Below, piece after piece: positions 1 through 10,560 of a stretch of 64,000 nucleotides of DNA. How positions within the stretch are numbered: the first letter of the stretch is position 1; every line of letters begins with the position of its first letter. The position numbers and the translations under genes were made by a program. The notes below the pieces were generated by a model, which was given only the letters and a program-made list of their open reading frames with translations, was not told the DNA's origin and ran no database searches. Origin of the DNA: Lycium barbarum (lineage: Eukaryota; Streptophyta; Magnoliopsida; Solanales; Solanaceae); the NCBI RefSeq assembly GCF_019175385.1, contig NC_083348.1:43918950-43982949 (forward strand), given 5' to 3'.

Positions 1-3000
1 AAAATTTGAGTCTTTTAGCCTAAAATTCCATAGAAACTGAAGGTGTTCGTTTTGTTGCTAAACATACTCTAAGCCAACATTTCAATTTTTATCAATCTCT
101 CTTATTTCTGGGAACTGAGTTTTGAAGTGTTCGAGGTCATATCGAACCCTTCGTCCCACTTCGCTGCACCCGAAGAAGGTAATACACCTTTTATTTAGTT
201 AATTTTTAGTTCTGTTTGATCTTTGCTTGTTGTCCTGCTAAGGTTTAGTTGGTTAGTTAATATTAGTAGTGCAAGTATGATTAGGGTGCATTTAGGAATC
301 GTTTGGTAGTTAAATTAAGTTAGTATGCTCACACTTATGCTGCTTAGTTAAAATTACTGCTGAATGTCTATCCAAGATAAGTTTTTGTCTATTGGTAGTG
401 GCTTATATATGATAGATAAGCATTTAGTTGCCTTTACTAGTTAATTTCCGAATTGATAATTGCTTAAGCCTGCTCAAATGTGCATCATTCTGTTTAGTTA
501 TGATTACTTAGGCCATGTTTAATTATGATTAAGTATGCTGGGTATTTTGCTAATTGAAATTTGATTCTTAATAACCTAGTATGTGAGTAAGTTTCACTAG
601 TTATCTTATTAAATTAGAAGTGAATTATTGTGGTTTGAAATCAACTTGCTGATCTGATACAATGTTAACTTAATTTGACAACAATATATGTCTTATTTGC
701 TGACTCAGTCATGTCATTAGTAGCATGTTGAGCAGTTAGTTGTGTGTCCTGTTTACCATGTCAAAAGAGACATTGAATTACTCGTTTGTATTATTTGGGG
801 CTGCTGTTTGGTGTTTGGACAATGATGAAAAGCCTATCTTGCATCCTAATGTGTCATCTGTCTTGACCAGTGTTTTCTGAGAATGCATATTTCTTGAGTG
901 CTGATTCCCCTGGTTCCCTAATGTCCAGTTTAGATATCCCTCCTTTTTATCCTTGGTTTCAGTTGTGTTTCTCTGGGCATCTGAATCTATGTGGATCTGT
1001 TCTGTTTGAAAGTATTCTGTTTCATTGTATTCATTGATGTTTCAGTTTATCAATCCTGCTGAGTCTCATCTGTTTAAGTTCATTTATGAGCAAGGTGTGA
1101 ATTATATGAGTATACATCCTTAGGAGATATTTCGTTTTAAAATCTGTATGAATTGTGATCTGTTGCATCTAAGTGATATGTGGGAATCATGCTAGAAGTA
1201 TTTATAGGTTCCTTTTAGGTTTCAATCCTAGTTAATTTGGCAAAATGATCAGTTTCGACATATTTGTTGCAGCTGCTCACATTGGTGGAACTTAATCTAA
1301 TATGACTTAGTTGATTTAGTATGAATCAGTTAAATAGTCACATATCCAGTTTTATTTGGGATCATGTTGGATTGGTTAAATTATTAGTCTTTGATCACTT
1401 ATCTAGGAACTCAATAAAGAAAGTTTTAAACTGCGAAACTTGATCTATGTCATTGTGTTGAAGTTATAGGCCTGAGGATGGCCCCTAATTTCCAAATTTC
1501 TGTAGTAGTATATGGTTCATCTGAACTATTTGAGCGTGATTCTCATTTTAAAAGAATTTTAACTGGATGGAAACCCAGACTTTAGTCCCTGGTCCCTCCA
1601 TTTGTCATTCTCTGCTAAGGCATTATTGGAAGGTTGGTATCAGTTCTAGCTTAAGAAGTTTGGTTTAGGTGCTTGATAAAAAGGGAAATTCAGGTTCTTA
1701 ATCTCAGTTAAGAAACCCTGTTGGTCTTCGTGAAGCTGTTTGCGCGCACAGATAAAAAGAGTTGATCCTGTTTGTATACGTATGAATATTCCTATATACC
1801 TCATTCGAATTCTGCCTGTGATGTACACCTGCATGTTTATCTGTTTCATTCTGCGGGTTCTGAATTGTTTCAAATGGAATATAGAGTGTTGGATTGCTAC
1901 ATTCAGTTAAGGCTTTGAGAAAGTCATTGAGTTGTTAATGGATTATTTGAAAAGTGCATGTTATATTCTTGCCGTTCATTTTTTTTATGCTTTCTCGTTG
2001 CAAGCAGGTCACAGTTAATAGTATATATGTATACATGAGGCATACTCGATTATATATCGCATATACATGAACTGTTTCGAATATATATTTTGCATATTGA
2101 TCCTATTCATCTAATTGTGTCCTAATTCTTTTCTTTCATGTTTTGCATGACCATCGCCCACGAGTTCGAGGGACTTGTTCTTCTTCCACATTTGGCATTG
2201 GGCCATAAGCCCAACAAAATCTCCTCTGCATCCAGCCCATTCCCAATGGCAGCAGTGCTAGAAAATAGGCCGAGCCCATTTAACTCTATTTATGCCTCTC
2301 TTTTATTTTGTGCCTTGGATTTATGTATTATTTGACTAACACTCTTCTTATTGTATTTTTCCTTAACTTAGGTAATTATGGAAATTAATATGGATGGTTT
2401 TTCTTAATAGCGGGTAGATAATATAAGGAAATTAATGATTAATCCCACAAGATTTATCCCCTCTTCGTGTTAAAACTATTTATAATGTATAATATTTATT
2501 TCGGGATAATTGATTTGCAAAAGTGGCAAGACTATATGTTTAAGTCAAGGGAATCATAGTTTATTCTTACTATCACATACATTTCAAAACGTCATTAATA
2601 TACATAATAAACTCAAGCATATTTTATGAATATTATTTTCAAGGTTCACCCAATTATATATTTTAGCCAGGCATAATTAAATAAAGAGAAAGAAAATTCA
2701 CTTCCTTTCGCTTTTCCATTTAAAGAATAGTCTAGATGTTTCTACATATTCATATTCATATCACACTAGCTTATTCGAAGTTCAAATTTACGAAATCTTC
2801 TATTAAAACTATTACTCATATGTAAATTATCTTTTACAAGTTTTATCTTAAACAGTATTAGTATTTAAAATTACATCAATATATTTTTAAGTGTTACTTA
2901 GCATTTCAAACTTTCTTTGCTAAACGGCATTTGGAATTTTCTTTCTATATAAATTATCATATTTTCTATTCGTCTTATTTCTAGCTAATATTTTCCATTT

Positions 3001-3397
3001 AAAACCTTAGTAATATCGATAAGCATTATTTTAAATAGCATTATTATATTTTATCCTTTTTTAAAAACTTAGTAATAATTTAAAAATTATTTTCTTAAAT
3101 ATTATATCCGCATTTAATCTAAATTAATTAACCTAAGTTTGGTCGGACAACCGTAAGTTAACGGATCCTAAAGGCTGCCTAACCCCTTCCCTTTAGGATA
3201 ATATAGAGCCCTTACCTAGAATCAACATTGGTTAAGCAGACTATTAATTGAGGTTTAGTTTTAACTTTGCCTTAGTTAACCTCTAGGTGTCCTAATTCAC
3301 CGTTAAACTAATTAGGTGGCGACTCCTTAAAATAAATAAAAGGAATCACCAATACGCCATACTCCTAAATCCACCCGGGTTAAAATGGGGTGTGACA
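1..3397 (+). mobile_element. Ogre/Tat-like Ty3/gypsy LTR, 3' part (5' end outside window)
   Basis: Long non-coding, AT-rich sequence ending in GGGGTGTGACA at 3397. Three landmarks are seen in the same order as in the better preserved pieces at 21151-59188: a 'ctgcacc..aagaaggtaa' junction near 165-185 that looks like a leader splice donor, a 'cctaaccccttccctttagg' tract near 3180, and 'ggtggcgactcc' near 3317. From what I know of plant Ogre/Tat LTRs these marks are typical of their U5 end. No convincing ORF is present; the short ORFs near 1646-1873 and 2138-2335 have no recognisable content. The sequence after 3397 lacks a primer binding site, so this is a solo or truncated LTR next to the CRM-type relic. 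Family call is inference; LTR nature is fairly sure. Confidence 0.55.
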
Positions 3398-4236
3398 GTT
3401 AGGGAGTGTGAAAGCTATTTTGGAAGTCAAAGGGACTAGTCAAGAGTTGATTCCCAAGGAGTTGGTGCATTGAACCCCTCCAAAACGTGGAGAAGGGGGC
3501 TGCACTCATTAGGAGAAGTAAAAAATCAGTTTGGGGTGTGTGAAAGGGTGTAGAGGCAAACAAATAGTCAAACCATTAATTGACACAAGTTCCCAAGTCA
3601 ATTCTTGGGAAGACTAAGAGTCACCTTGAGAAAAGAGTGTCCAAGTTCCTAATCACCTCTTGGGAAAACGAGAAGTCAAGTGTGCAAGTCCCTAGTCATC
3701 TTTTGGGAAGACGAGAAGCTATCATTGAAACTTGTAGTAATTAAATTCCAAGACAAGTTGGTCAAAGGATACTAATTAGTAAGACTTAGGGGGCTGCCTT
3801 GCACGTTTTAAGGGGGGTTGGGAAGCTTCTTAATCCTTTTCTTTGTGACATAACTTCTAGCTAGTATCCATTGAGTAATTACCTACTCAAAGTTTACTAG
3901 TTCTTGAGCTATAACTTCTTTCGTGCCAATTCTTTTCAAACTTTTCTCATTTTGATTCATAGTGAATTGTTTGACTCAAGTGCGCCACCTTTAAAGGAGT
4001 CGTCCGACTATAGAGTTAATAAACTCACTCTAATCCCCAAAAAAGTAGCATCTTTTGTGTAGTTGAAATGATCGAAAAAGAGTTTGTCGATTCCGAGAGA
4101 GCCAATTACAACAAGTCTGAGTGAACCAAACCTTTACATTATTGAGGGAACCGAGCGCCACCCAAATAAAGTAAAGGAGTGAGTAAGGTTATTTCTAACC
4201 TTCACCCGTTTCTTTAAGCTTTGTTGTGCAGGTACA
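3398..4236 (+). mobile_element. 5' leader of the CRM-type relic
   Basis: No gene. The stretch precedes the gag start at 4237 and reads as an untranslated leader: it has repeated 'cctagtcatcttttgggaagacgag'-like phrases around 3600-3720. I see neither the expected primer binding site TGGTATCAGAGC nor a 5' LTR matching 9029-9608, so the true 5' end has been lost or lies left of the window. Confidence 0.45.
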
Positions 4237-5785
4237 ATGGCGGGAGATGAAATTATTGCGGAGGCACAAGGAGGAGTGACTATAGCCGACCTTGTGGTGG
4301 CAATGAACAACATGACTGCTCAGTTGACGACTAAGATAGACAAAGTGGAAACAAGGATGCAAGCCCTTGAACAAGGGGGTGCACTATTGGTTCCAGGGGA
4401 TACCAGTTCTAGTACAATACCACCGTAGCAATTTAATAAGGTGGCCCATCAACAAAGAATGAGGGAAGAAGCTGCCCGTAAGTGCTATGGGAACTTGTCA
4501 AGTTCCTAGAGTTCAAAATCCCATACTTCCAAATCCTCATATTCAAGTGTAAGTACCTTCTATGAGGGCAAGGAGAAATTTTCTCCCGGTTGATGAAGAT
4601 GTTGAGGTCCATGACTTAGAACAAGCCAAAGATGAGTCTGATCAACAGTATGTTCGGAGAGCCCAAGAACAAAAGGGCCAAAGGATATATAGAGGAAGAG
4701 GAGGTCGAGGAGCGTATGTTGGGAGAAATCTTGAGCATGACTATGGCAACCATGATGATTATCCGGAACTGAGCCGAGGGAATCAAGGCAGAAAGGATAC
4801 TAATCTTAACAATGTCAAGATCACTATTCCACCATTTAAAGGAACTAGTGATCCAGACAGCTACATCGATTAGAAGATTCAGATTGAGAGAATATTTGAC
4901 ACAAATGAACTTTCGGAGGAGCGGAAAGCAGTTTATGCCATTGCCTCTTTTGAAGGCTATGCTTCTACATGGTGGGAATTGGAAAAGCAAGTTCGGAGAA
5001 GACATGGTTTACCGAAACATCTTACTTGGGGACAATTGAAACATGTCATGGATGCTAAGTATGTCACTGCCAAGAATCGTCAAGAGCAACTTCGAAGGCT
5101 CTATGAATTGAAGTAGGGTTCTAAGACCGTAGAAGAGTTCTATGATGAGTTTGAGAAAGCAAGAATGGCTCTTGATCTTGACGAAGATGAGGAGCAGCTT
5201 ATCATCCGATTCAAATCTGGGTTGAACTGAGAAATCTCATCTCAATTGAGGTTACTCACTTACTATACTCTTGATGAGGTTTTCCAAGCGGCTATAGAGG
5301 CAGAAAAAGGGGTCAAGGAGGACAAGACATTCCGATCGAGAGGAAGTGCTGATACTACTCCGTGGAGTAGGGGTAAGGATATGAAGAGTCCAAGTTCGGG
5401 TGCTAGCCGTGATGTTAAAAGGTCACTTGAAAAGAGTCCAACCAAATCTGATCCAAAGGACTCCGGAGCTAAAAATCAACTCAAATCTCCTAGTGCTTCA
5501 TCTATTCAATGTCATAAATATAGGTGATATGGGCATATGGCAAAAAAGTGTCCTATTCTGAGGACCATGCTTATTCTTAATGATGGCACGGTTCAAGAAC
5601 AAGAAAGTGAACCAGAAGATGGCAATGGAAAAGAACTTGATCATGATCTTGAGAAGCCGGAAGGAGAAGAGAAGGATGATCTACCCGAATTTTTTCTTGT
5701 GGTGCGGAGAAACTTGAGCACTATAAGCTTGGAGAATGAAGAAGATGCGCAAAGGGAGAATCTTTTTCATGCTAGGTGTAGGTAA
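4237..5785 (+). pseudogene. gag: gag of CRM-type chromovirus, broken
   Basis: Capsid/nucleocapsid precursor that packages retrotransposon RNA in cytoplasmic virus-like particles. The start is taken at 4237 (MAGDEIIAEA), followed by a coiled-coil-like stretch. A frameshift lies between 4428 and 4562. From 4562 one frame runs to 5785 with four internal stops: TAG in place of Trp after DSYID (4871), TAG after RLYELK (about 5114), TGA after SGLN (about 5228), and TGA inside the zinc knuckle (about 5525). Visible marks are a capsid motif with STWWELEKQVRR near 4965-5000 and a CCHC-like knuckle (C-HKY-R-stop-YGHMAKKC) near 5508-5550. Three of the four stops fit Trp or Gln codons changed by C-to-T or G-to-A transitions. 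It cannot give full-length Gag. Confidence 0.8.
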
Positions 5786-6240
5786 AGGGGAAGGTTTGTT
5801 CATTGATTGTGGATGAAGGAAGTTGTGCTAATGTTGCTAGCCAAACTTTGGTTGAGCAATTGAAACTGCCTACATTGAAACATCCCCGACCCTACCGATT
5901 ACAATAGCTCAATGAGTGTGGTGAATTGCGGGTTACAAACCAGGTTTTTGGTTAAGTTCAAGATAGGAGCTTACCAAGATGAGGTATAATGTGATGTGAT
6001 ACCAATGCAGGCATGCCATTTACTTTTGGGAAGGGCGTGGCAATATGACAGAGCTGCGATTCATGATGGCTGAGCCAATACATATGCGGTTCAAACTGAA
6101 GGTAAGAGTCTCATACTCAAGCCTTTGTCACCAAAGCAAGTGATAGAAGATTATCATCCGATAAAGGAGTTAAAGGAAGCGGCTAAAGGTAAGGCTAGTG
6201 TTGTGACCGATCCTAAGTCCACATCACCACCGCTGGATAA
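5786..6240 (+). pseudogene. retropepsin-like protease region of CRM-type relic
   Basis: Aspartic protease segment that would cleave the polyprotein. After the stop at 5783-5785 a reading frame gives CSLIVDEGSCANVASQTLVE near 5795-5860, where D-x-G-S is the active-site loop, then LKLPTLKHPRPYRLQ and a stop in place of Trp. A second frame recovers CDVIPMQACHLLLGRAWQYD near 5990-6045. This pattern of a DxGSC loop followed by 'LLLGRPWQ' is what I know from CRM-clade proteases. At least one frameshift and several stops make it non-functional. An ORF at 6125-6322 (MSPKQVIEDYHPIKELKE) covers the linker to RT. Confidence 0.65.
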
Positions 6241-6324
6241 TGAAAAGGTATGTGCCATCATGCAACCAGGAGAGTACTTCAAAGGTAATGATGAAAAAAA
6301 TGATGATTTTCTTAGTGCATAAAG

Positions 6325-7240
6325 GTATTCTCTTGAGTGATAGTGATGATTTGTCTAATCCTAATCAATTTCCAAGTTTTGTTGAGAATTCTTTGCAGGA
6401 TTTTTTGGATGTATTTCCCGAGAAGATGCCAAGCGGATTGCCTCCCTTGAGAGGAATAGAGCATCAAGTAGATTTTGTGCCCGGATCCCAAATTCCGAAC
6501 AAACCAGCCTATAAGTGCAATCCGGAAGAGACCAAAGAACTCCAAAGGCAGGTTGATGAGCTTTTTTAAGCAAGGGGTTAGTGCCGGAAAGTTTGAGTCC
6601 GTGTGCCGTTCCGGTCATACTTGTGCCAAAGAAAGACGGAACGTGGAGAATGTGTGTCGATTGTAGAGCCATCAAAAAAATCATGGTAAAGTATCGTCAT
6701 CCTATTCCTAGGTTAGACGGCATGTTAGATGAGTTAAGTGGTTCTTGTTAGTTTTCTAAAATTGATCTTAGGTCTGGCTACCATCAAATCCGGATAAAAC
6801 CGAGTGACGAATGGAAGACCGCATTCAAGACCAAGTTTGGTCTCTATGAATGGTTAGTGATGCCATTTGACCTCTCTAACGAACCGAGTACTTTCATGAG
6901 ATTGATGAATCATGTGCTTAAACTGTTCATAAATAGGTTTGTTGTGCTTTATTTTGATGACATTATTGTGTATAGTAAATCTATGGATTAACATGTTGAT
7001 CACTTAAGGCAAGTCTTTGATGTTTTGAGAAAAGAGAAATTGTATGCTAATCTGAAAAAGTGTGTCTTTTCTGTTGAACGTGTTATTTTTCTTGTTTTTT
7101 TTGTGAGTGCTAGTGGAGTTGAAGTCGATGAGTAAAAAGTAGAAGCTATTAGGGACTGGACTACCCCGTCTAGTGTTACTCAAGTGAGAAGTTTTCATGG
7201 GTTGGATAATTTGTATAGGAGGTTTGTGAAAGGCTCATAG
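6325..7240 (+). pseudogene. pol: reverse transcriptase of CRM-type relic
   Basis: RNA-dependent DNA polymerase domain. The entry motif (FVENSLQDFLDVFPEKMPSG, then LPPLRGIEHQVDFVPGSQIP) is at 6375-6500. After a frameshift near 6567 the palm follows: [17 protein letters not shown] near 6625-6675, a stop replacing Gln in [17 protein letters not shown] near 6750-6785, [19 protein letters not shown] near 6810-6870, and the catalytic Y-F-D-D at 6950-6961. Further stops occur after KSMD (about 6990) and VEVDE (about 7133), and the frame is lost after RRFVKGS near 7237. All catalytic blocks can be recognised but no continuous protein is possible. The 'HPIPRLD..LDEL' and '[10 protein letters not shown]' wording matches CRM/Reina-type chromoviruses. 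Confidence 0.85.
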
Positions 7241-7740
7241 CAGCGCCATTGACTGATTTGATAAAGAAAGAACAACCGTTTGTTTGGGAAGAGTCCCAAG
7301 AGAGAGCATTCAAGGAGTTGAAACATAGGCTAAGTTCTGACCCATTGTTATAACTACCCGACTTTAGTAAGACCTTTGAGATTGAGTGTGATGCTTCAGG
7401 GGTCGGGATAGGTGGAGTACTAATGCAAGAAGGGAAGCCTATAGCTTATTTCAGTAAGAAACTTAAAGGGGCAGCTTTGAACTATTCAACATATGATAAA
7501 AAGTTGTTCGCATTAGTGAGAGCTTTAGCTCATTGGCAGCATTACTTGTGGCCGAAAGAGTTTGTGATTAGAAGTGACCATGAGTCTTTGAAACATCTTA
7601 GAGGCCAAGAGAAGCTGAATAAGAGACATGATAAGTAGGTTGAGTTCATTGAGAGTTTTCCCTATGTGATTCATTGCAAAAGAGGGAAAGCGAATGTAGT
7701 GGCCGATACCTTATCTAGGAAGTTTTCCCTAGCTACCACT
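7241..7740 (+). pseudogene. pol: RNase H domain of CRM-type relic
   Basis: Degrades the RNA strand of the cDNA hybrid. [20 protein letters not shown] is at about 7375-7436 and carries the first catalytic Asp. [36 protein letters not shown], then KRHDK and a TAG stop (7636-7638) in place of the usual Trp follow. The same frame resumes with VEFIESFPYVIHCKRGKANV and VADTLSRKFS to about 7730. One TGG-to-TAG change is the main lesion of the second half; upstream (7241-7370) the frame is disturbed. Confidence 0.8.
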
Positions 7741-9028
7741 TTGACTTCTAGACTTTTAGGATTTAAGAGCATAAAGTCTATGTATGAGCACGATCCTAAG
7801 TTTAAGAGCGTTCGTGAGGATCTAGTGAGTAGGAAGCGGGTAGATAAATATCAGTGGCATGATGGCTATCTTTTTAAGAAGGGGAGGTTGTGCATACCCA
7901 TGTCCTCGTGGAGGGAGTTATTGATTTGTGAGGCACATTGTGGAGGTTTGATGGGTCATTTTGGGGTGGATAAGACCTTAGGTATTCTTGAGGAGCTATT
8001 TTGTGGCCTAAGATGAGGCGAGATGTGATGCAATTTTGTGGTGCTTATTTGGTATGTAAGCGAGCTAAGTCTAGGTCCAGTCCCCATAGTTTGTATACCC
8101 CTTTACCAGTCCCTACTAGCCCATGGATTGATATATCTATGGATTTTGTTATGGGTTTACCTCGTTCTAGGGTTAGTCATGATAGTATCTATGTTGTTGT
8201 GGATAGATTTTCTAAGATAGGCTCATTTCATCCCGTGTAAAAAGTGTGATGATGCGCAGCATGTTGCTTATTTGTTTATCGCTAATGTGTTGAAATTGCA
8301 TGGCGTGCCGCGTACCATTGTTAGTGATAGGGACACGAAATTCTTGAGTCATTTCTGGAGATGTTTGTGGGGTGCACTTGGCACCAAATTGTTGTTTTCG
8401 ACTTCTTGTCATCCTTAAACGGATGGATAAACTGAAGTTGTGAATCATACTTTGGGAGCTCTACTTAGGGTGATGACCAAAGGAAAATCAGGAAGTTGGG
8501 TTGATCAATTGCCCATCATTGAGTTTGCTTATAACCGTACGGTGCATAGAATGATAGGGAAATCTCCTTTTGAGTGTGTGTATTGTTTTAACCCCTTGAT
8601 TCCATTGGATTTAATCCCTTTGTCTCGAGATGCTATTCTGAATGTTGAAGGTACAAGCAGGGCAGATTCGTTGCTTAAACTTCATGCTAAGGTGAGACAA
8701 AATCTGGAAAAGGCATATGCCAAGGTGGCGTCCAAGGCAAACAAAAGAGAAAGAAGTTGGAGTTGCAAAAGGGAGACTGGGTTTGGGTGCATTTCAGGAA
8801 AGATCGGTTCCCGAACCAAAGAAAAGAAAAGCTGTCCGCGCAAGGAGATGGACCATTTAAAGTGTTGGAAAATAATAACGACAATGCGTACGTTATTGAT
8901 CTTCCAAGTGAGTATAATGTTTCAAACACTTTCAATGTTTCTGACCTGGTTCCTTGTGTTTCAGGTGATGCGGACGAGGGTGAAGACACGGCGATTTCGA
9001 GGACAAAATCTTTCTAAGAAGGGGAGGA
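7741..9028 (+). pseudogene. pol: integrase and C-terminal region of CRM-type relic
   Basis: Inserts cDNA into chromosomes. The N-terminal zinc region gives CEAHCGGLMGHFGVDKTLGI at about 7930-7990; after a frameshift near 8005 it continues [20 protein letters not shown], where one Cys of the HHCC set seems lost. The catalytic core shows [14 protein letters not shown] (first Asp, about 8128), [14 protein letters not shown] (second Asp, about 8320) and TDG-stop-TEVVN (Glu kept at about 8432 but Gln before it is TAA). A frameshift near 8757 moves to the frame holding GDWVWVHFRKDRFP and DGPFKVLENNNDNAY, ending at 9017. This C-terminus is the strongest sign of CRM affinity. No chromodomain of Tekay type is present. 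Confidence 0.82.
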
Positions 9029-9608
9029 TGATGCAGTCCAAACTGATCAAGACATGTTCTAGCCATCCCGGCCATTCACTAGGAGTCAGGCTATGGTCCT
9101 TCATGATGTTCACCTAGCTTTGGAGAAGGAGTTTGCATTTCAGGAGTCGTGGACACTGCCTAGCCCGGGGAAGCAGCCTATGGACTTATTTGTGCTAGCC
9201 CATGGACCCACTTTGGAGTCCCATGCGTGTGGCTAATGATTTGGAGCCCTGTGAGGCCATATTTTAAAAGCCGACTTGTGGCTATTATTTTAAAGACCAG
9301 GTGTAGACTTTACCTATATAAGCTACACTTAAAACTATTTCTCATTCAACCAATCTTGAAATATATGAATATTGAACTTTTCTCTCTAGTTGAGACTTGT
9401 TATGATTTGGTGGACTCTAAATTGTACAACCTTGTTTTGATCATTCAATTTTCAAGAGATTGTTACTCTCTTGAGGATTGTTGCATAAGATAGTGCCTTT
9501 GATCCTTTTGGAAGGTCTTTGATCCTTTTGGAAGGTAACTAGGACTAGTTCTTCTAGTTATTGTCCAATTGTTTATCAATTGTGTCTTCTTTTCTTTATT
9601 TTCTTGCA
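9029..9608 (+). repeat. 3' LTR of CRM-type relic (580 bp)
   Basis: It follows a purine-rich tract (AAGAAGGGGAGGA, about 9016-9028), starts TGATGCAG and ends TTTCTTGCA, so it has TG..CA ends. A TATA-like CTATATAAG lies at 9314-9322. A reading frame carrying 'PFTRSQAMVLHDVHLALEKE' (about 9070-9135) runs into the LTR; in CRM elements the coding region is known to reach into the 3' LTR. Immediately right of 9608 the sequence is Athila-like LTR, so the CRM element was inserted into that LTR. The matching 5' LTR is not in the window. Confidence 0.65.
9314..9322 (+). promoter_or_regulatory. TATA-like box in CRM-type 3' LTR
   Basis: CTATATAAG in an otherwise mixed-composition LTR, placed about 285 bases into the 580-base LTR where a Pol II core promoter is expected. 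Assigned by position and motif only. Confidence 0.4.
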
Positions 9609-10493
9609 TCACTATTCCTCTTTCGATTAAATAAAATAGTAAAAAACTCTGCAATTCAATGAAAAACTTCATTAACGAATTCAAACAATAAAATATGAAT
9701 CGAATCTTAAAATGTTAATCAATACATCATGTCTTGTCAAAACCCTATAAGAAAACTACTTCATAATAGAATAAAAGAACATAGAAGTAGAAAACATTAC
9801 AACCAATGATTGTTCCAAACTTCTGTAATGAATCGAATCGTGATGGAACGTAATGATTTCGGCCATCAAATCCTCTTCTACACTCCTCCAATGTCTCTTA
9901 GGTCAAAAGTTCCTTAAAAATGTGTGTTTTAGATATTTAAACCCTTCAAAATGGGCCCGAACTGAAATACCCTTTTAAATTCGGAAGAAAAAATTTGACA
10001 GCGACATCACTGCCGCGTCGCGGGCTACCCCTCCCTGCGCGTCGTGGTAGTGCTATTTTTCAGAACCTGATTTCTCAGGTTTTTTTTCTTCTCAGAAAAT
10101 TTCCACTTGTTGGCTACCACAGGTAAGAAAATGATCTTTAATCCTTTGTTTTCTTCTCTTCTTTAGCGTAAAATTAATGTCCCCAATCTTTGAATAATCA
10201 TTTTCCATCATTGGGTAATAGTTTCCCACTCATTAAGCATGATTTATACTTATTGCCAAAGTCACGTTAAATATTTATCTTAAAGATCATTTTCCTTCTT
10301 TTTCAACTTCAACGATTTTTTGCTCAATTTGCTTCAAATTTCTCAGTTTACCGGTTTAGTCTCGGAATTAAGTCCTATATAACAAAACACACGTAATAAG
10401 TATAAAATACTAACATTATAGCTCAAACCCGATTAAGTTTAGGAAATAAAAGGCTAAATGTAGCTAAAAATATGTGTTTCTAGACTACCATCA
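9609..10493 (-). repeat. Athila-like 3' LTR, truncated by CRM insertion
   Basis: Direct repeat of 16755-17734: both contain 'cctctttcgaNtaaataaaatag', 'atcaatacatcatgtctt', 'tgacagcgacatcactgccgcg' (or close) and end in 'ccatca' (10488-10493). On the - strand the LTR starts TGATGGT. The copy stops at 9609, in the middle of the LTR as judged from the full copy, because the CRM 3' LTR ends there. It also lacks about 95 bases present at 17497-17595 in the other copy. Confidence 0.75.
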
Positions 10494-10560
10494 ACACCTC
10501 AAACTTAAATCATTGCTCGTCCTCGAGCAATCAAACTAAACTCCAAGAATGAACGACCCT
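10494..10560 (-). promoter_or_regulatory. polypurine tract and pre-tract region of Athila-like element
   Basis: On the - strand the sequence reads 'gctcgaggacgagcaatg' then 'atttaagtttgaggtgt' right before the LTR start TGATGG. This 'CTCGAGGACGAGCAA ... AAGTTTGGGGTG' arrangement is the usual junction before the 3' LTR in plant Athila/Tat elements and marks second-strand priming. Confidence 0.6.

Noticed and set aside
4616..5005. Minus-strand ORF opposite gag of the CRM relic (and 6361-6684, 8687-8989)
   Set aside because: Antisense shadows of recognisable gag/pol sequence.
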